A stretch of 64,000 bases of DNA from NCBI GenBank assembly GCA_040752815.1, contig JBFMGC010000007.1, forward strand, positions 20,647-84,646, written 5' to 3'. Shown in pieces: positions 8,624 to 18,056 of this stretch. The stretch's first letter is position 1. The number at the start of each line of letters is the position of its first letter. This stretch comes from Candidatus Zixiibacteriota bacterium. GTDB taxonomy: Bacteria > Zixibacteria > MSB-5A5 > GN15 > FEB-12. The notes beneath the pieces were generated by a model. It had not been told where the DNA came from, did no database searches, and was given only the letters and a program-made list of their open reading frames with translations. The position numbers and the translations under genes were made by a program.

Positions 8624-9046
8624 ATGAGTGTGAACAAAGCGATCTTAATCGGAAATCTTGGTCGTGACCCTGAGTTGAAGTACACGCCCGGAGGTCAGGC
8701 AGTGGCGAATTTCTCCCTGGCAACCACCGACCGCTGGACGGGTCAGGACGGACAGAAAAACGAGCGAACGGTCTGGCACAACATTGTCGCCTGGGGAAAG
8801 CAGGCCGAGCTGGCCAAAGAGTACCTGCATAAGGGAAGACAGGTGTACATCGAGGGCCGGATTGACAATCGGAGTTATGACAAAAAGGATGGCTCCGGGA
8901 AGGGATACATCTCGGAGATAGTCGTCCAGAACATTCAGTTTCTCGGATCGAGGAGCGATGCCAACGCCGCTCCGCCGCCGGCCGACGCTCCCTCGGGTCC
9001 GCCGCCGGAGGCTGCTGCCGGCGACGATGACGATCTTCCGTTCTGA
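8624..9046 (+). CDS. ssb: Single-stranded DNA-binding protein
   Basis: Binds and protects ssDNA in replication, recombination and repair. The 140-residue protein has an N-terminal OB fold ('NKAILIGNLGRDPELKYTPGGQAVANFSLAT', aromatic 'WHNIVAWGKQAELA', 'YIEGRI'), a short Pro/Ala linker and the acidic tip 'DDDDLPF' that recruits partner proteins. The GGAGG ribosome site and strong promoter agree with high expression. It is monocistronic: a rho-independent terminator follows at 9071-9096. Confidence 0.97.
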   Translation: MSVNKAILIGNLGRDPELKYTPGGQAVANFSLATTDRWTGQDGQKNERTVWHNIVAWGKQAELAKEYLHKGRQVYIEGRIDNRSYDKKDGSGKGYISEIVVQNIQFLGSRSDANAAPPPADAPSGPPPEAAAGDDDDLPF

Positions 9047-9070
9047 TTTATCGCTGCACAAATCCGTGCT

Positions 9071-9096
9071 AAAGGCTGTGGCAACAGAGCCTTTTT
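9071..9096 (+). terminator. Rho-independent terminator of ssb
   Basis: Stem AAAGGC (9071-9076) pairs with GCCTTT (9089-9094), with an inner TGT/ACA stem and GGCA loop, and ends in a run of five T. It lies 25 nt after the ssb stop. Confidence 0.75.
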
Positions 9097-9235
9097 CATG
9101 TTCCGCTTTTGCTCACCAAATGTCGGAAATCGGACTAAGACCGTAGGGTAAAAGGCCCGAATCTGGGGGTGATGACCGGGCCATCGGCTGACTCGTTGTG
9201 GACTTCGGCCCGCGACTTTTAGAGGAAATTCTGTT

Positions 9236-9805
9236 ATGTCTACTTCGCTGGTCTCGGCCCAGAACGTATTGGACAAGTCGCGCCTGTATCGCAAGGCGGC
9301 GTTTATCGGACTGACTGCCGTGCTGGCGTCGGCTGCCATAATCAGCTACTACAATGAAAACGTCGCCACACTTTGGTCGGCGACCGATAGAGTCGGCTTT
9401 GAATTGGCTATAATGACCCTGATGCCATACATGATCTCGGCCGTCATCGGCGTGATAGCCGCGATCGGCGTGACGACCATACTGCCCACTGCCCGTGTAG
9501 CCGCTCCGGCGGAGCAGATAGTGCACAAGCTGAGGGAGATCTCCGACGGTGATCTCACCGCGCGCGTCCGGCTCAGCGGTAGCGACCCGCTCAAGGAAGT
9601 TGGAACTGCGTTCAACACCGCAGCGACCAATCTCTCCGACCGGATCGCCCATTGGAAAGTGGTCAACCGTCAGCAGTGGGGTGTGCTCTGTCGCATTCGC
9701 CAGGCGATCGAGGAAGGTGACCGCGAAAGCGCCCTCCGGCATGTTTCCGAAATGGAGCAGAACTGGGATCGAATAGCTGAGATCGAACAGCAATTAGTCT
9801 GCTGA
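9236..9805 (+). CDS. Orphan HAMP-domain membrane protein
   Basis: A 189-residue protein with no recognised catalytic domain. Two TM helices (about residues 22-42 and 60-85) flank a very short periplasmic loop. A HAMP-like segment follows ('AAPAEQIVHKLREISDGDLTARVRLSGSDPLKEVGTAFNTAATNLSDRI', split here for description only around residues 90-140), then a charged helical tail to the end. HAMP domains pass signals between membrane sensors and kinase or chemotaxis outputs, but no output domain is present. AGAGGA precedes the ATG. The 3' end overlaps lpxD tail to tail by 12 nt. Confidence 0.75.
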   Translation: MSTSLVSAQNVLDKSRLYRKAAFIGLTAVLASAAIISYYNENVATLWSATDRVGFELAIMTLMPYMISAVIGVIAAIGVTTILPTARVAAPAEQIVHKLREISDGDLTARVRLSGSDPLKEVGTAFNTAATNLSDRIAHWKVVNRQQWGVLCRIRQAIEEGDRESALRHVSEMEQNWDRIAEIEQQLVC

Positions 9806-10840
9806 GTCGTCGCCCAGCTTCTTCTCGATCTTCCGCACCCGCTTAAGCAGATCAGGCAGCCTGATCAGGGCTGCCTCGATTCTTTTGGTCTCCATGATCT
9901 CCCGGGCCGGGTAACCGAACACGGTCTTGCCCGGGGGAATAGAATTCGGTATCCCGGATTTGGCCCCCACCCGGACGCCATCGCCGATCTCGATATGCCC
10001 CACGATCCCTACCTGGCCGGCCAGGATGACCCCGTTGCCCAGCTTCGTGGATCCGGAGATGCCCGTCTGCGCTACTATAATACAGTGCTTTCCGATCTCG
10101 ACATTGTGGGCGATCTGAACGAGATTATCGATCTTGGTGCCGGCGCCGATGCGAGTCGGCCCGATCGCGCCGCGGTCCACCGTGGTGTTCGCGCCGATCT
10201 CGACATCATCATCGATCTCTACCCATCCGACCTGTTTGATCTTCTTCAGCCCCTGGTCTGATTCCGCGAAGCCGAATCCATCGGAGCCGATAACTACCCC
10301 CGGATGGAGTATGACTCGGCTGCCGATCCGGCAACTGTCCATGATTGTCACGCCGGGGTAGAAAAGGCAATCGTCGCCGATCGAGACTTCATCGCCTACA
10401 AACACCGATGAGAGCAGTCGGCAGTTTCGCCCCACTACCGTTCCCCGACCGATATGGCAGAGCGGTCCAAGTCGCGCCGTAGAATCCACCCTCGCCTCAG
10501 AGTGGACAATTGCGGAGCGGTCTATGCCGGACTCGCTCTGCGGCTCATCCGGGTAGAGGAGATCAACTGCTAACGCGAACGCATAGTACGGCTTTGGGTG
10601 CCTTATCACCGGCACCCTGCTACACGCAGCAGCCGGTGCGAGGATCAGCGCACCGGCCTGGGTGGATTCAATGAACTTGTTGTATTTTTCGTTGGCGACA
10701 AAGCTGATCTGATCCGGGCCCGCGCTCTCGATAGGAGCCGCCGAGCGAATAACCACCCGGCCGTCACCCTCGACCGTGCCGCCGATCCTGGCCGCCAAAT
10801 CCGATAGAGTGAAGCTGGGGCTATTCTTCGATCTTCTCAA
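9794..10840 (-). CDS. lpxD: UDP-3-O-acylglucosamine N-acyltransferase
   Basis: Third enzyme of lipid A synthesis, adding the N-linked hydroxyacyl chain to UDP-3-O-acyl-glucosamine. The 348-residue protein has the LpxD N-terminal uridine-binding domain ('ISFVANEKYNKFI') and a left-handed beta-helix of hexapeptide repeats. The catalytic His lies in 'VQIAHNVEIGKH'. A C-terminal helix ('LPDLLKRVRKIEKKLG') closes it. The start is TTG at 10840, 20 nt inside the ompH gene, with GGAG 4 nt upstream; no ATG is available before the conserved region. Last gene of rplU-bamA-ompH-lpxD. Confidence 0.94.
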   Translation of the reverse strand: MRRSKNSPSFTLSDLAARIGGTVEGDGRVVIRSAAPIESAGPDQISFVANEKYNKFIESTQAGALILAPAAACSRVPVIRHPKPYYAFALAVDLLYPDEPQSESGIDRSAIVHSEARVDSTARLGPLCHIGRGTVVGRNCRLLSSVFVGDEVSIGDDCLFYPGVTIMDSCRIGSRVILHPGVVIGSDGFGFAESDQGLKKIKQVGWVEIDDDVEIGANTTVDRGAIGPTRIGAGTKIDNLVQIAHNVEIGKHCIIVAQTGISGSTKLGNGVILAGQVGIVGHIEIGDGVRVGAKSGIPNSIPPGKTVFGYPAREIMETKRIEAALIRLPDLLKRVRKIEKKLGDDSAD

Positions 10841-11360
10841 GCTTCTCCAGCACCTTGTCGGTGATATCGTAGATCGGCTTGATATAACCCAACGCGGACT
10901 GCAGCGTGAATACCACGTCGTAGCCGCCCTCTTCGGCGACCAGTTGGATAGCCGTGTTCACTTTGTCGAGGAGCGGCTTAATCAACTCCATCTGCTTATT
11001 CTCAGCGGAACCGCCGGGTCCGTAAATCTGCCGGGTGTACGCGTCGAGCGCATCGCGCTTGGCTCGAATCGCCGCCTCACGCTCTTTCTTTTTCTCGTCA
11101 GAGAGAATCAGCTTCTGCTTCTCGTACTCCTGCTGGAGTTCCTGCAGTTCGGACTGCTTGGCGGTGGCCTCGTCGTCCCAGGCCTTCATCTCGACATCCA
11201 TCTGTTCCTGAGCGCGCGCCCATTCGGGATAGGCTGTCTTGATCTTCTCATCATTGATAAAGCCGATCTTAAGACCCTGCGCCTGGGCGGTGCCGCCTAC
11301 GGTCATGAGCAGTGGCGCGATAGACATCAGCAAGAGCGCCAGGTTAAAGAGAACTCGCAT
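10821..11360 (-). CDS. OmpH/Skp-family periplasmic chaperone
   Basis: Periplasmic holdase that escorts unfolded outer-membrane proteins to BamA. The 179-residue protein has an N-terminal signal peptide ending near 'GGTAQAQG', followed by the family opening 'KIGFINDEKIKTAYPEWARAQ'. A long charged coiled-coil (about residues 55-115, 'ELQELQQEYEKQKLILSDEKKKERE') forms the Skp tentacle. It lies between bamA (28 nt) and lpxD (overlap), the classic bamA-skp-lpxD order. Confidence 0.93.
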   Translation of the reverse strand: MRVLFNLALLLMSIAPLLMTVGGTAQAQGLKIGFINDEKIKTAYPEWARAQEQMDVEMKAWDDEATAKQSELQELQQEYEKQKLILSDEKKKEREAAIRAKRDALDAYTRQIYGPGGSAENKQMELIKPLLDKVNTAIQLVAEEGGYDVVFTLQSALGYIKPIYDITDKVLEKLEKIEE

Positions 11361-11388
11361 TCAAATCACTCCTTATTAGTTCGTTCAA

Positions 11389-13887
11389 TCATCGAATTGT
11401 ACTGCCAATCTGGAAATGCGGTTTCCAGCCTCGACCGCTACCGTCGGGAGGATCGTCGAACGGCTTGGCAAAGTCAAAACCAATGGTGCCGATTCCCGGC
11501 ACGACAATTCTGAAACCGAGACCCGCGCCCTTGTAAAGCCCGGTCAGCGGCTTCATGTCATCAAGATGCAGCCAGGAATTGCCGGCATCAAGAAAAAGTA
11601 AGCCGTAGATCTGGTTCTCGACAATCGGGAGCTGGATTTCGGCATTTCCGACAAGCATGTGTTTGCCGCGTACTCTCGTCTTGAAACTCGGGCTGACCGT
11701 GACTGAGTCCGGTTCGTCCACGTTGGGGTCGATCGTCTCGGGGTCGGCAAAATAATAGAGCGATGTATCCGTTCCGTACACCAGCGAATCAGGTGTCAGG
11801 ATTCCGTCATCGTAGCCGCGAATGGTGCCGTCATAAGCCGTGCCGCCGGGATTGAAGCGGTCAGATACGAGAATGCGCAGATCACGGGGGTCGTCGGAGC
11901 CCCCCACCACGACCCCGTACTCGACTTTGGCCGCGAGTGCGAATTTCCAGAACAGCGGGATAAATTTGGCCAGCTCAAACCGGTGTACTTGGTACTTCCA
12001 GAATCCGCCCAGGATTCCGGTCTTCTCCCAGGTGTACGACATGATCGAGCCTTTGGTGGCGAATTCCGGAAGGTTCCGCGAATCGCGGACCAGCGTGAAA
12101 GCCAGCCGCGACGCCGTATTCCATTTCTCGTTATATGCCACCAGGGAGCCGGGGAGCGGCTCGCCGACTATGGTCTCGTCTTTGCTCCGGTGCTCCACCG
12201 TGGAACTGTCGGTAATCTCGGTCCAGCGGTAGCGATACGTCGTGCTGCTGGAGTTCTGGGCTTCGAAGGTGTCGTCGTAGTCGTAGAAGCGGTTGCGTTC
12301 GAGGCGATAGGACGTATACAGCCGGAAGTAGTTGTCGGGCCAGCGGAGTCTGCGCCCCACGCGGACCGACCCGCCGCGGCGCGCCTCGGTGTAGTCATCA
12401 AACCACCTGCGGCTCATGGCGAATAAGTCAACTCCCAGGAGAGTCGGGCGGCCGAACAGCCATGGTTCCGTGAACGAGATGGAGAATGAGTTGCGGCGGC
12501 TGCCGAAATCGACGGAGAAAGTCAGGTTCTGGCCGTTGCCCCTGAAATTAGGTATGCCCATGCCGACCGAGCCGACTACCTTGTCCTGGCTGTTGTAGCC
12601 AGCTCCCGCCGAAATCTGGCCGGTTTGTTTCTCGACTACTTTGAACTCAAGATCGACATCGCCGTTGGGCAGACTGATCGGCATCGGCTCGACATTGGTA
12701 AAGAAATTGAGCGCCATCACCTCGCGCACCGAGCGGATCAGCAAGGAGCGATTGAATACTTGCCCCGGTCTCACCGGTATTTCGCGGCGGATCACTTTCT
12801 CCTTGGTGCGCGTGTTGCCGGTAATATGAATCAGATTGATATGCGCCGGGAGACCCTCGGAGATTATGTACTTGATATCGATGATAGAATCGGCCCGCGT
12901 GGCGCGTTCGTCGGCCATTCGCACATGCAGGTGGCCGATTTCCTGATATGCCGAGTACAACTCGCCGATTGACTCGTCGTACTTCTCCGTGTTGAAAACC
13001 TGGCCGGCCTTGTGTTTCAGCACTCTGCTCAGAATTGGGGCTTTGAGAACTTCGTTGCCCTCGAAAGTCGATTCGCCGAAATAATACCGGGGTCCCTCGT
13101 AGACGTTCAGGTAGATCGTCATCAGGTTGACCGCGGTATCGATATGGATTGAGTCCAATATCAGATATGCGTCGATATACCCCTTCTTGTGATACTCCTC
13201 TATAACCTTCTCTTTGTCTTCCTCGTATTTCTCCTGCGCAAAATCGGAACTTCGGAGGAAGCCGCGCTTGCGGTTGCGCATTTTGCCGATCAGGTCGTCG
13301 GTTTTCACCCGGACGTTGCCGGTCATAATTACACTGGCGACTTTGACCTTGGACTTCTCCTTGATTTCGTATTTGAGCGATGCCTCGGTCGAATCGGCGT
13401 TATAGGTAAGAACCCCTTCGACCTCGGCCTGGAAATACCCCTTTTCGGCATAATTGTCGAGAATCGTCTGCCGTTTTTCGTGAATCAGGTAGGGTGAAAT
13501 ATACCCGCCGACTCCGAGCCCCAGGTCTTTCTTGAGATCGTCGGACTTGATCTTCTTATTGCCGTTGAACTCCAGCCCGACCAGCTTGGGCAGCTCCTTG
13601 ACGACTATCAGGACTTTCAGACCTCCCGGAACTTCAAGCGCGTCGATCCGCACATCTTTGAAAATCCCCAGGCCGTATAGGCGGTGGATGGTGTTTTGGA
13701 TAATGGTCGGAGTGAGCGGCGAGCCTTTGGCGATCGATGAAACCCCGAAAATCAGCGAATTGGTGGCGATCTTATTGCCGACCACTTCAATCTCGACCAC
13801 CGTGTAATTGCCCTGCGCGCCGGCCGTTGTGGCCAGCAGGGCAACCATACACACGATGACAAGAGCCGTCCCTGCTCGGGGTGTCAT
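11389..13887 (-). CDS. bamA: Outer-membrane protein assembly factor BamA
   Basis: Central component of the Bam complex that folds beta-barrel proteins into the outer membrane. The 832-residue protein has a signal peptide (cleavage after 'ATTAGAQG'), a run of POTRA domains over roughly residues 25-430 ('VVEIEVVGNKIATNSLIF', 'IHITGNTRTKEKVIRREIPVRPGQVFN') and a C-terminal 16-strand barrel ('GYNSQDKVVGSVGMGIPNFRG', 'VGNAEIQLPI', 'GLGFRIVVPGIGTIGFDFAKPF'). The last residues are 'QIGSTIR', so the usual terminal aromatic of the beta signal is absent. It follows rplU by 16 nt. Confidence 0.95.
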   Translation of the reverse strand: MTPRAGTALVIVCMVALLATTAGAQGNYTVVEIEVVGNKIATNSLIFGVSSIAKGSPLTPTIIQNTIHRLYGLGIFKDVRIDALEVPGGLKVLIVVKELPKLVGLEFNGNKKIKSDDLKKDLGLGVGGYISPYLIHEKRQTILDNYAEKGYFQAEVEGVLTYNADSTEASLKYEIKEKSKVKVASVIMTGNVRVKTDDLIGKMRNRKRGFLRSSDFAQEKYEEDKEKVIEEYHKKGYIDAYLILDSIHIDTAVNLMTIYLNVYEGPRYYFGESTFEGNEVLKAPILSRVLKHKAGQVFNTEKYDESIGELYSAYQEIGHLHVRMADERATRADSIIDIKYIISEGLPAHINLIHITGNTRTKEKVIRREIPVRPGQVFNRSLLIRSVREVMALNFFTNVEPMPISLPNGDVDLEFKVVEKQTGQISAGAGYNSQDKVVGSVGMGIPNFRGNGQNLTFSVDFGSRRNSFSISFTEPWLFGRPTLLGVDLFAMSRRWFDDYTEARRGGSVRVGRRLRWPDNYFRLYTSYRLERNRFYDYDDTFEAQNSSSTTYRYRWTEITDSSTVEHRSKDETIVGEPLPGSLVAYNEKWNTASRLAFTLVRDSRNLPEFATKGSIMSYTWEKTGILGGFWKYQVHRFELAKFIPLFWKFALAAKVEYGVVVGGSDDPRDLRILVSDRFNPGGTAYDGTIRGYDDGILTPDSLVYGTDTSLYYFADPETIDPNVDEPDSVTVSPSFKTRVRGKHMLVGNAEIQLPIVENQIYGLLFLDAGNSWLHLDDMKPLTGLYKGAGLGFRIVVPGIGTIGFDFAKPFDDPPDGSGRGWKPHFQIGSTIR

Positions 13888-13903
13888 GAACCAGCCTGCC
13901 GCC

Positions 13904-14221
13904 TCAGTGAGGCGCCACGATTTTCTTGATCTTGATCTCCGAATAGTCCTGCCGGTGCCCGCGGGTGCGGCGATACTTGGTCCGGCGCTTGAACTTATAA
14001 ACGATCACCTTGTCGCCTCTGCCGTTGGCCAGCAGTTCAGCCTCGATATGCGCCCCGGCAACTGTCGGCGTGCCGATCAGAGCAGTCTCTTTGTCTTTCA
14101 CCAGTAGCACATGGTCGATCTCAAAGGCCTGACCGACCTCGACTTTCTGGCGCGGGACCCGCAGAGTGTCGCCTTCCTGCGCGCTGAACTGAAAACCGGA
14201 TAATTGAAAAACAGCCTGCAT
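13904..14221 (-). CDS. rplU: 50S ribosomal protein L21
   Basis: Large-subunit ribosomal protein of 105 residues. It matches L21 along its length ('MQAVFQLSGFQFSAQEGDTLRV', 'VLLVKD', 'VIVYKFKRRTKYRRTRGHRQDY'). The ATG at 14221 is preferred to the ATG at 14227: AAAGG abuts the upstream ATG but sits 6 nt before the second one. In most bacteria rplU is followed by rpmA (L27) and obgE. Here the next gene, 16 nt downstream, is bamA, and no L27 is in the window. Confidence 0.95.
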   Translation of the reverse strand: MQAVFQLSGFQFSAQEGDTLRVPRQKVEVGQAFEIDHVLLVKDKETALIGTPTVAGAHIEAELLANGRGDKVIVYKFKRRTKYRRTRGHRQDYSEIKIKKIVAPH

Positions 14222-14244
14222 AGGCATCCTTTCAAAGTACTCAA

Positions 14245-14273
14245 TACGTACGTTTTCGAAATTAGCCCGTCAA
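14245..14273 (-). promoter_or_regulatory. Putative promoter of the rplU-bamA-ompH-lpxD operon
   Basis: On the minus strand: -35 TTGACG (14273-14268), 17-nt spacer, -10-like TACGTA (14250-14245). The leader to the L21 start would be about 17 nt and contains the AAAGG site. The -35 match is good and the -10 moderate. Confidence 0.45.
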
Positions 14274-14530
14274 ACTAACCCAATCGGCGACCAAGTCAAG
14301 CTCAATCTTGGCATTGTCATCGCAACGTCTTGCCGTGTCTTCTCTTACACGTCCGAGGTCGGCCCAGGTTCCATTTAGACTGAACTCTGCCCGCCGCCCA
14401 GATGGTGAAAGCGCGGAGATGGCCCGCGTTGCTGCCCACGGGAGAATCTATCGTTAGTACTTATGTCCGGGGTAGCATGGACCTTCACCATGTATTATGT
14501 GTTGCAGGGAAGTTGGCGGCAGGTCATTGT

Positions 14531-14551
14531 CCGCCTGCCGAAGGCAGGCGG
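14531..14551. repeat. Perfect 9-bp GC-rich palindrome upstream of uvrB
   Basis: CCGCCTGCC, loop GAA, GGCAGGCGG. There is no T-run, so it is not a standard terminator. It is one of several strong intergenic hairpins in the window and shares a GGCAG/CTGCC core with those at 45.8 kb. Confidence 0.7.
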
Positions 14552-14681
14552 TGCTGAGGCCCGCCGAATGGCCGCTAGGGCAATAGTGATTCCACCGGCG
14601 TCTCTTTGGCCGTATATTAGAAAGTCAGGTTTGGAGCTAAGCATAATCGTGGCAGAGTCAATTCGAAGATCGATATTGGAG

Positions 14682-16700
14682 ATGCCGGATAAATTCCGTC
14701 TCAAGGCGCCCTACCCGCCGAGCGGCGACCAGCCGGGCGCGATTGCGGAGCTTCTGGACGGCCTCCGGTCCGGGCGGCCCCACCAGACCCTGCTCGGCGT
14801 GACCGGTTCCGGCAAGACCTTTACGATTGCCAATGTCATCGCCCAGTACGGTAAGCCGGCTCTGGTAATCTCGCACAACAAGACGCTGGCGGCGCAGCTT
14901 TACGGGGAACTGAAAGCGTTCTTCCCTCATAATGCGGTCGAATTCTTTATCAGTTACTATGATTATTATCAGCCCGAAGCCTACCTTCCGACCACCGATA
15001 CCTATATCGAGAAGGACACTCATCTCAACGAGGACATAGATCGCCTCCGCCTTCGAGCGACCGCATCGCTGCTCCAGAGGCGGGATGTGATTATCGTTGC
15101 CTCGGTGTCCTGCATCTACGGCATCGGCTCGCCCGAGGAATACAAGCGCCAAATGTTTTCCCTCCAGGTTGGAGTGGAAACCGACCGGGACGCGGTCATC
15201 AGGCAGCTCATAGCCGTGCACTATAATCGGAACGATGTCGATTTCAGCAGGGGAAATTTCCGCGTTCGGGGTGACACCATCGAACTGATTCCCGCTTACC
15301 ACGAAAACGCCCTGAGGCTGGAGTTCTTCGGCGACGAACTGGAGCGAATAACCGAGATCGATCCGCTCACCGGCGAGATTCTGAGCGAGCGACCCAGAGT
15401 GGCGGTTTACCCGGCCAAGCATTTTGTGACATCTCGTGAAACACTGGACTATGCTATCCGCCAGATCGAGTCCGAGCTGAAAGAGCGGCTCGAGGTGTTC
15501 CGTCGCGAGGATAAGCTGCTCGAGGCTCAGCGGCTGGAGATGCGCACCAAGTACGATCTCGAAATGCTGAAGGAAATCGGGTACTGTTCGGGTATCGAAA
15601 ACTACTCGCGCTACCTGACCGGCCGCCAGGCGGGCGAGCGCCCCAAGTGCCTTATTGATTTTTTCGAAGGGGATTTCATCACCATAATCGACGAATCCCA
15701 CCAGACCATCCCCCAGGTGCGGGCCATGTTCGCCGGAGACCGGAGCCGCAAGGAAGTGCTGGTGGCGCATGGGTTCCGGCTGCCGTCGGCGCTGGACAAT
15801 CGCCCGCTCTATTTCGAGGAGTTCGAGGCGCTGCAAAAACAGGTGATCTATGTCTCCGCCACCCCGGCCGATTACGAACTGGCCAAATGCGAAGGTGTCG
15901 TGGTCGAGCAGGTGATCCGGCCGACCGGGTTGCTCGATCCGCTGGTGACGGTGAAGCCGCTGGGTACGCAGGTGGACGATTTGCTCGAGCAGGTCCGCAT
16001 CCGCGCCCTTCGGGGTGAGCGTGTCCTCGTGACCACATTGACCAAGCGGATGAGCGAAGATCTAACCGAGTACCTGGGCCGTCTTGGCGTGCGGGTGCGG
16101 TATCTCCACAGCGAAGTGCATTCAATCGAACGAACCGAGCTCATCCGTGACCTGCGCCTGCACAATTTCGACGTGCTGGTTGGCGTGAACCTCCTGCGTG
16201 AGGGGCTGGACCTGCCGGAAGTGTCGCTGGTAGCGATCCTGGACGCCGATAAAGAAGGGTTTCTTCGCTCGGAGCGGTCGCTGATTCAGACCGCCGGACG
16301 TGCGGCCCGCAATCAGAACGGCGAGGTGATCTTCTACGCCGACAAGGTGACCGATTCGATGCGCAAGGCGATGGATGAGACCAACCGTCGCCGCATAAAA
16401 CAGCAGGCCTACAACGAAGAGCACGGTATCGATCCGCAGACTCTGTTCAAGACCCGCGATGAAATCCTGCAGTCCACCCAGTTTGCCGATATCCGCACGG
16501 TCGAGGCCCCCACGTTCGAGAAACCCCGGAATTTCGAGCTTATGTCGGCCGAGGACCAGCTGGCGTTTCTGGTGCGCACCATGAAAAATGCCGCCGAGAA
16601 TCTCGATTTTGAAACGGCGATTTTGATTCGCGACGAAATCGACGAGCTGCAGAACCGTCTGAAAAAGGGTAAAACAAAACGGGCCGGCCGCAGTCATTAA
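14682..16700 (+). CDS. uvrB: Excinuclease ABC subunit B
   Basis: Damage-verifying helicase-like subunit of nucleotide excision repair. The 672-residue protein has Walker A '[15 protein letters not shown]', the '[13 protein letters not shown]' beta-hairpin region, '[10 protein letters not shown]' (DExH-type Walker B), 'YVSATP', '[15 protein letters not shown]', 'QTAGRAARN' and the C-terminal UVR motif near '[14 protein letters not shown]'. The frame extends 73 codons upstream, but the ATG at 14682 gives the family length and opens with '[14 protein letters not shown]'. GGAG lies directly against this ATG, so an in-frame GTG at 14650 is a possible alternative. No uvrA or uvrC is in the window. 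Confidence 0.95.
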   Translation: MPDKFRLKAPYPPSGDQPGAIAELLDGLRSGRPHQTLLGVTGSGKTFTIANVIAQYGKPALVISHNKTLAAQLYGELKAFFPHNAVEFFISYYDYYQPEAYLPTTDTYIEKDTHLNEDIDRLRLRATASLLQRRDVIIVASVSCIYGIGSPEEYKRQMFSLQVGVETDRDAVIRQLIAVHYNRNDVDFSRGNFRVRGDTIELIPAYHENALRLEFFGDELERITEIDPLTGEILSERPRVAVYPAKHFVTSRETLDYAIRQIESELKERLEVFRREDKLLEAQRLEMRTKYDLEMLKEIGYCSGIENYSRYLTGRQAGERPKCLIDFFEGDFITIIDESHQTIPQVRAMFAGDRSRKEVLVAHGFRLPSALDNRPLYFEEFEALQKQVIYVSATPADYELAKCEGVVVEQVIRPTGLLDPLVTVKPLGTQVDDLLEQVRIRALRGERVLVTTLTKRMSEDLTEYLGRLGVRVRYLHSEVHSIERTELIRDLRLHNFDVLVGVNLLREGLDLPEVSLVAILDADKEGFLRSERSLIQTAGRAARNQNGEVIFYADKVTDSMRKAMDETNRRRIKQQAYNEEHGIDPQTLFKTRDEILQSTQFADIRTVEAPTFEKPRNFELMSAEDQLAFLVRTMKNAAENLDFETAILIRDEIDELQNRLKKGKTKRAGRSH

Positions 16701-16708
16701 GTGTAGGA

Positions 16709-17662
16709 ATGAAGATGAATAGGACCAGCATTATAATGCTCATAATCGCCGGTGCCGTTATTCTGGCCGCAGTTACGACTCAACTGGGGTGCAGCGAGAA
16801 GGAAGTGCCGTTTATTATCGACGAGGACGAAATCGCCCGTTACCTGAGCGAGGTAAGCATCGCGCGGGAACTGTTTCGCACCACCGGCCTGATCAACTCG
16901 ACTCCTTACACTCTGCCCTTTGACAGCGCGGTAATCACTGACGTGGTGCTCAGCCGTAAGAGGAGCCTGGACATATCTCTCGTGCCGCTGAAAATCGCCC
17001 AGCCGGGCGGCGACAGCGTGCCGAATTATCCGGATACGATCTACGTTGATCATGGATACCTTGGCCGTTTGCGGGAAAGCCTCGTGGAAGTCAACGACCG
17101 CTTTACTATCGAGGTGACAAAGGCCTATTCCACCGATACGGTTGTCGACACCGTACAGCTCGACCTGACTCGGTATGCCTTCTTCCTGAAGTTGGGTGAC
17201 GATACCCGGCCTTATGTGGGTTGGATACTCTGGGGTTTCAGCGGGATCGGCAGTACGCCGACGCCGCTGAGTGTGGTTGTTAAAGGTTCTGATGGGGCGG
17301 ATTTCAGGGGGGATCTTGGACTTTACGCTGATGAGCCGCTGTCGTCCATCAGATACATCCCCAAAGTGCCATACATCCGATTAACGGCCATGGATACGGT
17401 CGATCAAGGCAGCCGGCTTCTCATCACCACTACTAAAACATCGACCGGCCTGCCTACCAATCCCGTCATCTCGGATTACGAGGAGGGTGGTACCTTCGCG
17501 AGGGCGATGGTGCGCTATGATCCGGCCAACTATGTCGACAGCCTATCGTACCAGACGCCCACGAACAATCCTCGGCTCTATAATCAGTTCATGATTCAGA
17601 TGTTCACCGAGGCGGCGTTCCCTCATCGGACCGCGTTCGTCGTGCCGTACCGGAGCGAATAG
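16709..17662 (+). CDS. Putative secreted protein, possibly a lipoprotein, function unknown
   Basis: A 317-residue protein with no recognised family. A hydrophobic N-terminal segment ('TSIIMLIIAGAVILAAV') ends in 'TTQLGC'. The LGC could be a lipobox, but Gln at -3 is unusual, so lipidation is uncertain. The rest is a soluble, strand-rich sequence with many Asp and Thr, including 'SIARELFRTTGLINSTPY' and a region 'KAYSTDTVVDTVQLDLTRYAFFLKLGDDTRPYVGW' (positions about 130-165). It starts 8 nt after uvrB and may be cotranscribed. It is predicted to sit in the periplasm or be membrane-anchored. Confidence 0.65.
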   Translation: MKMNRTSIIMLIIAGAVILAAVTTQLGCSEKEVPFIIDEDEIARYLSEVSIARELFRTTGLINSTPYTLPFDSAVITDVVLSRKRSLDISLVPLKIAQPGGDSVPNYPDTIYVDHGYLGRLRESLVEVNDRFTIEVTKAYSTDTVVDTVQLDLTRYAFFLKLGDDTRPYVGWILWGFSGIGSTPTPLSVVVKGSDGADFRGDLGLYADEPLSSIRYIPKVPYIRLTAMDTVDQGSRLLITTTKTSTGLPTNPVISDYEEGGTFARAMVRYDPANYVDSLSYQTPTNNPRLYNQFMIQMFTEAAFPHRTAFVVPYRSE

Positions 17663-18013
17663 AATTCAGTCTCCGGTCGCAGAGATTGCGCTTACGGAAC
17701 TCGAATCCCCGAAAAAAGTCGCGAATTCTCGAATAACTCCGGGGGCCGGTTTCCGGTCCGGCTAAAACCTGCCTATCTTGTTGTCCGAAAAGGGAGTACG
17801 TTGTTTACAACGACTCATCAGCGATACTACGCTGCATTCTATCTGGCGAGCCCATCGAACGAGTCTTAGGTCCGATCACTGCATGTTTGCAAAGGGGACA
17901 AGTGAGGTCTTGTAGGCAATGCAGCGACTACTAATGGACAATCCAGTTCACATCTAATAGAGGAACCGATTTGTAAGCCGTTGGAGCAGTCGGGGCGGGG
18001 CGTAATTCCGACT

Positions 18014-18029
18014 TGGCGTGATTCTTGCA
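18014..18029 (+). promoter_or_regulatory. Sigma54-like promoter (-24/-12) upstream of the giant gene
   Basis: TGGCGTG-ATTC-TTGCA matches the TGGCACG-N4-TTGCW consensus with the invariant GG and GC exactly 12 nt apart. Such a match can arise by chance once or twice in 64 kb. The location in a long intergenic region facing the gene raises its value. The predicted start is near 18040. Confidence 0.4.
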
Positions 18030-18056
18030 GCAAAGGGCGTAAACTGGCCCTATGCC

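Larger units (their letters stand above)
14222..14681. other. Divergent intergenic region between rplU and uvrB
   Basis: About 460 bp without a convincing gene. The frame of uvrB is open through part of it (from 14463), but the translated sequence there has no UvrB similarity. Contents are the rplU promoter at the left end, a perfect GC-rich hairpin at 14531-14551, a TATATT -10-like box at 14613-14618 that could serve uvrB, and a GGAG at about 14632. Nothing else was recognised. Confidence 0.6.

Noticed and set aside
14463..14681. N-terminal extension of uvrB as a fused domain
   Set aside because: The 73 extra codons include the hairpin and a -10-like box, show no domain, and would make the protein longer than the family.
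14658..15836. 392-codon open frame on the minus strand
   Set aside because: It is antisense to uvrB, which is certain by its motifs; GC-rich coding DNA often leaves such frames open.
17690..17720. CGAATCC stretch reminiscent of a tRNA T-loop
   Set aside because: The TTC of the T-loop is missing and no acceptor or anticodon stem can be drawn around it.
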